Source: an uncultured bacterium
GTDB lineage: Bacteria; DRYD01
Length of the DNA stretch: 6,272 nucleotides
NCBI GenBank assembly: GCA_937927985.1
Contig: CALFWH010000111.1
Location: 1 to 6,272, forward strand
Direction: 5' to 3'
The position numbers were made by a program, and so were the translations under genes. Under the pieces are notes generated by a model, which saw only the letters and a list, made by a program, of their open reading frames with translations, did no database searches and was not told the DNA's origin. Positions 6,160 to 6,272 of the stretch are shown piece after piece. Position 1 is the stretch's first letter; each line of letters begins with the position of its first letter.

Positions 6160-6272
6160 CAGTTTTATCAATATCAATTGCATCAAATTCAATAGTTACA
6201 TCAGAAGAATTTACTTCTTTTGGTGGAATGATATGACTAATATAACCTAAATCATCACGAATAAATTTATCT
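6092..6272 (-). CDS. Unidentified protein, C-terminal part (runs off right edge)
   Basis: On the - strand a frame enters from the right edge (first full codon at 6271-6269) and stays open for 59 residues until TAA at 6094-6092. It reads DKFIRDDLGYISHIIPPKEV and then NSSDVTIEFDAIDIDKTVSV, followed by GNSSRLYLYN. The mix of charged, Gly/Pro and alternating hydrophobic residues (VTIEFDAIDI) looks like a real beta-rich protein rather than chance, and the third codon positions are A/T as in the rest of the window. The last nine residues (QNNIQMEYL) are the antisense of the HtrA-like gene, so the native C-terminus is probably lost. I do not recognise the family; a phage or viral structural protein is a guess only. 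No start is in view. Confidence 0.42.
   Translation of the reverse strand, partial: DKFIRDDLGYISHIIPPKEVNSSDVTIEFDAIDIDKTVSVGNSSRLYLYNQNNIQMEYL
6121..6140. other. Probable junction: rearrangement breakpoint or chimeric assembly join
   Basis: Up to about 6135 the + strand reads as an HtrA-like protein; from about 6137 to the right edge the + frames close and the - strand reads as a smooth, open coding frame. Neither gene is natural on both sides: the HtrA frame stops just past this point and the - frame runs into HtrA antisense and stops at 6092-6094. No inverted repeat, target-site duplication or transposon end is visible. The exact base of the join cannot be fixed from one sequence. Confidence 0.5.

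Noticed and set aside
6100..6272. Frameshift as the cause of the short HtrA frame
   Set aside because: Neither of the other two + frames after 6120 gives GSG(F/V)II or any protease-like sequence, so a single indel would not restore the gene.

Overview
This is a gene-dense stretch of AT-rich bacterial DNA (by eye under 30% G+C). Seven protein genes and one tRNA all read on the + strand, and a short unrecognised reading frame lies on the - strand at the right edge. The genes are packed like one operon: most gaps are 0 to 16 bases, two gene pairs overlap, and no intrinsic terminator or convincing internal promoter is visible. TTG and GTG starts with Shine-Dalgarno sequences, a class II tRNA-Ser and the protein families point to a bacterium. 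The GC-rich tRNA and the family matches fit an uncultured, possibly thermophilic, anaerobic lineage, but the sequence does not settle the phylum.

Left part (2-4071): the window opens inside a non-catalytic M16 (insulinase/processing-peptidase) subunit that has lost the zinc motif but keeps the substrate-binding Arg/Tyr pair, so a catalytic partner gene probably lies just upstream. Next come kbl (glycine C-acetyltransferase, PLP enzyme), an 84-residue protein of unknown role, and a stand-alone phosphoglucose isomerase of the kind usually seen as the C-terminal half of transaldolase-PGI fusions.

Middle part (4058-5814): a membrane-anchored BsuPI-type beta-sandwich protein ends in a stop codon that directly touches tRNA-Ser(GGA). 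Eight bases after the tRNA begins a DUF503/YlxP-family gene. It is followed in the same frame by a 268-residue protein that may carry a HerA-type HAS-barrel but has no ATPase motif.

Right part (5869-6272): an HtrA/DegP-type serine protease begins with a signal anchor and breaks off before its protease domain. From about 6121-6140 onward the only convincing coding sequence is on the - strand (59 residues, C-terminal end), so this is either a rearrangement or a chimeric assembly end. The operon mixes protein quality control (M16, HtrA), central metabolism (Kbl, PGI) and translation (tRNA, DUF503). I see no clear new multi-gene system. The most unusual points are the tRNA wedged between coding genes, the stand-alone PGI, the possible orphan HAS-barrel protein and the strand-switch junction.
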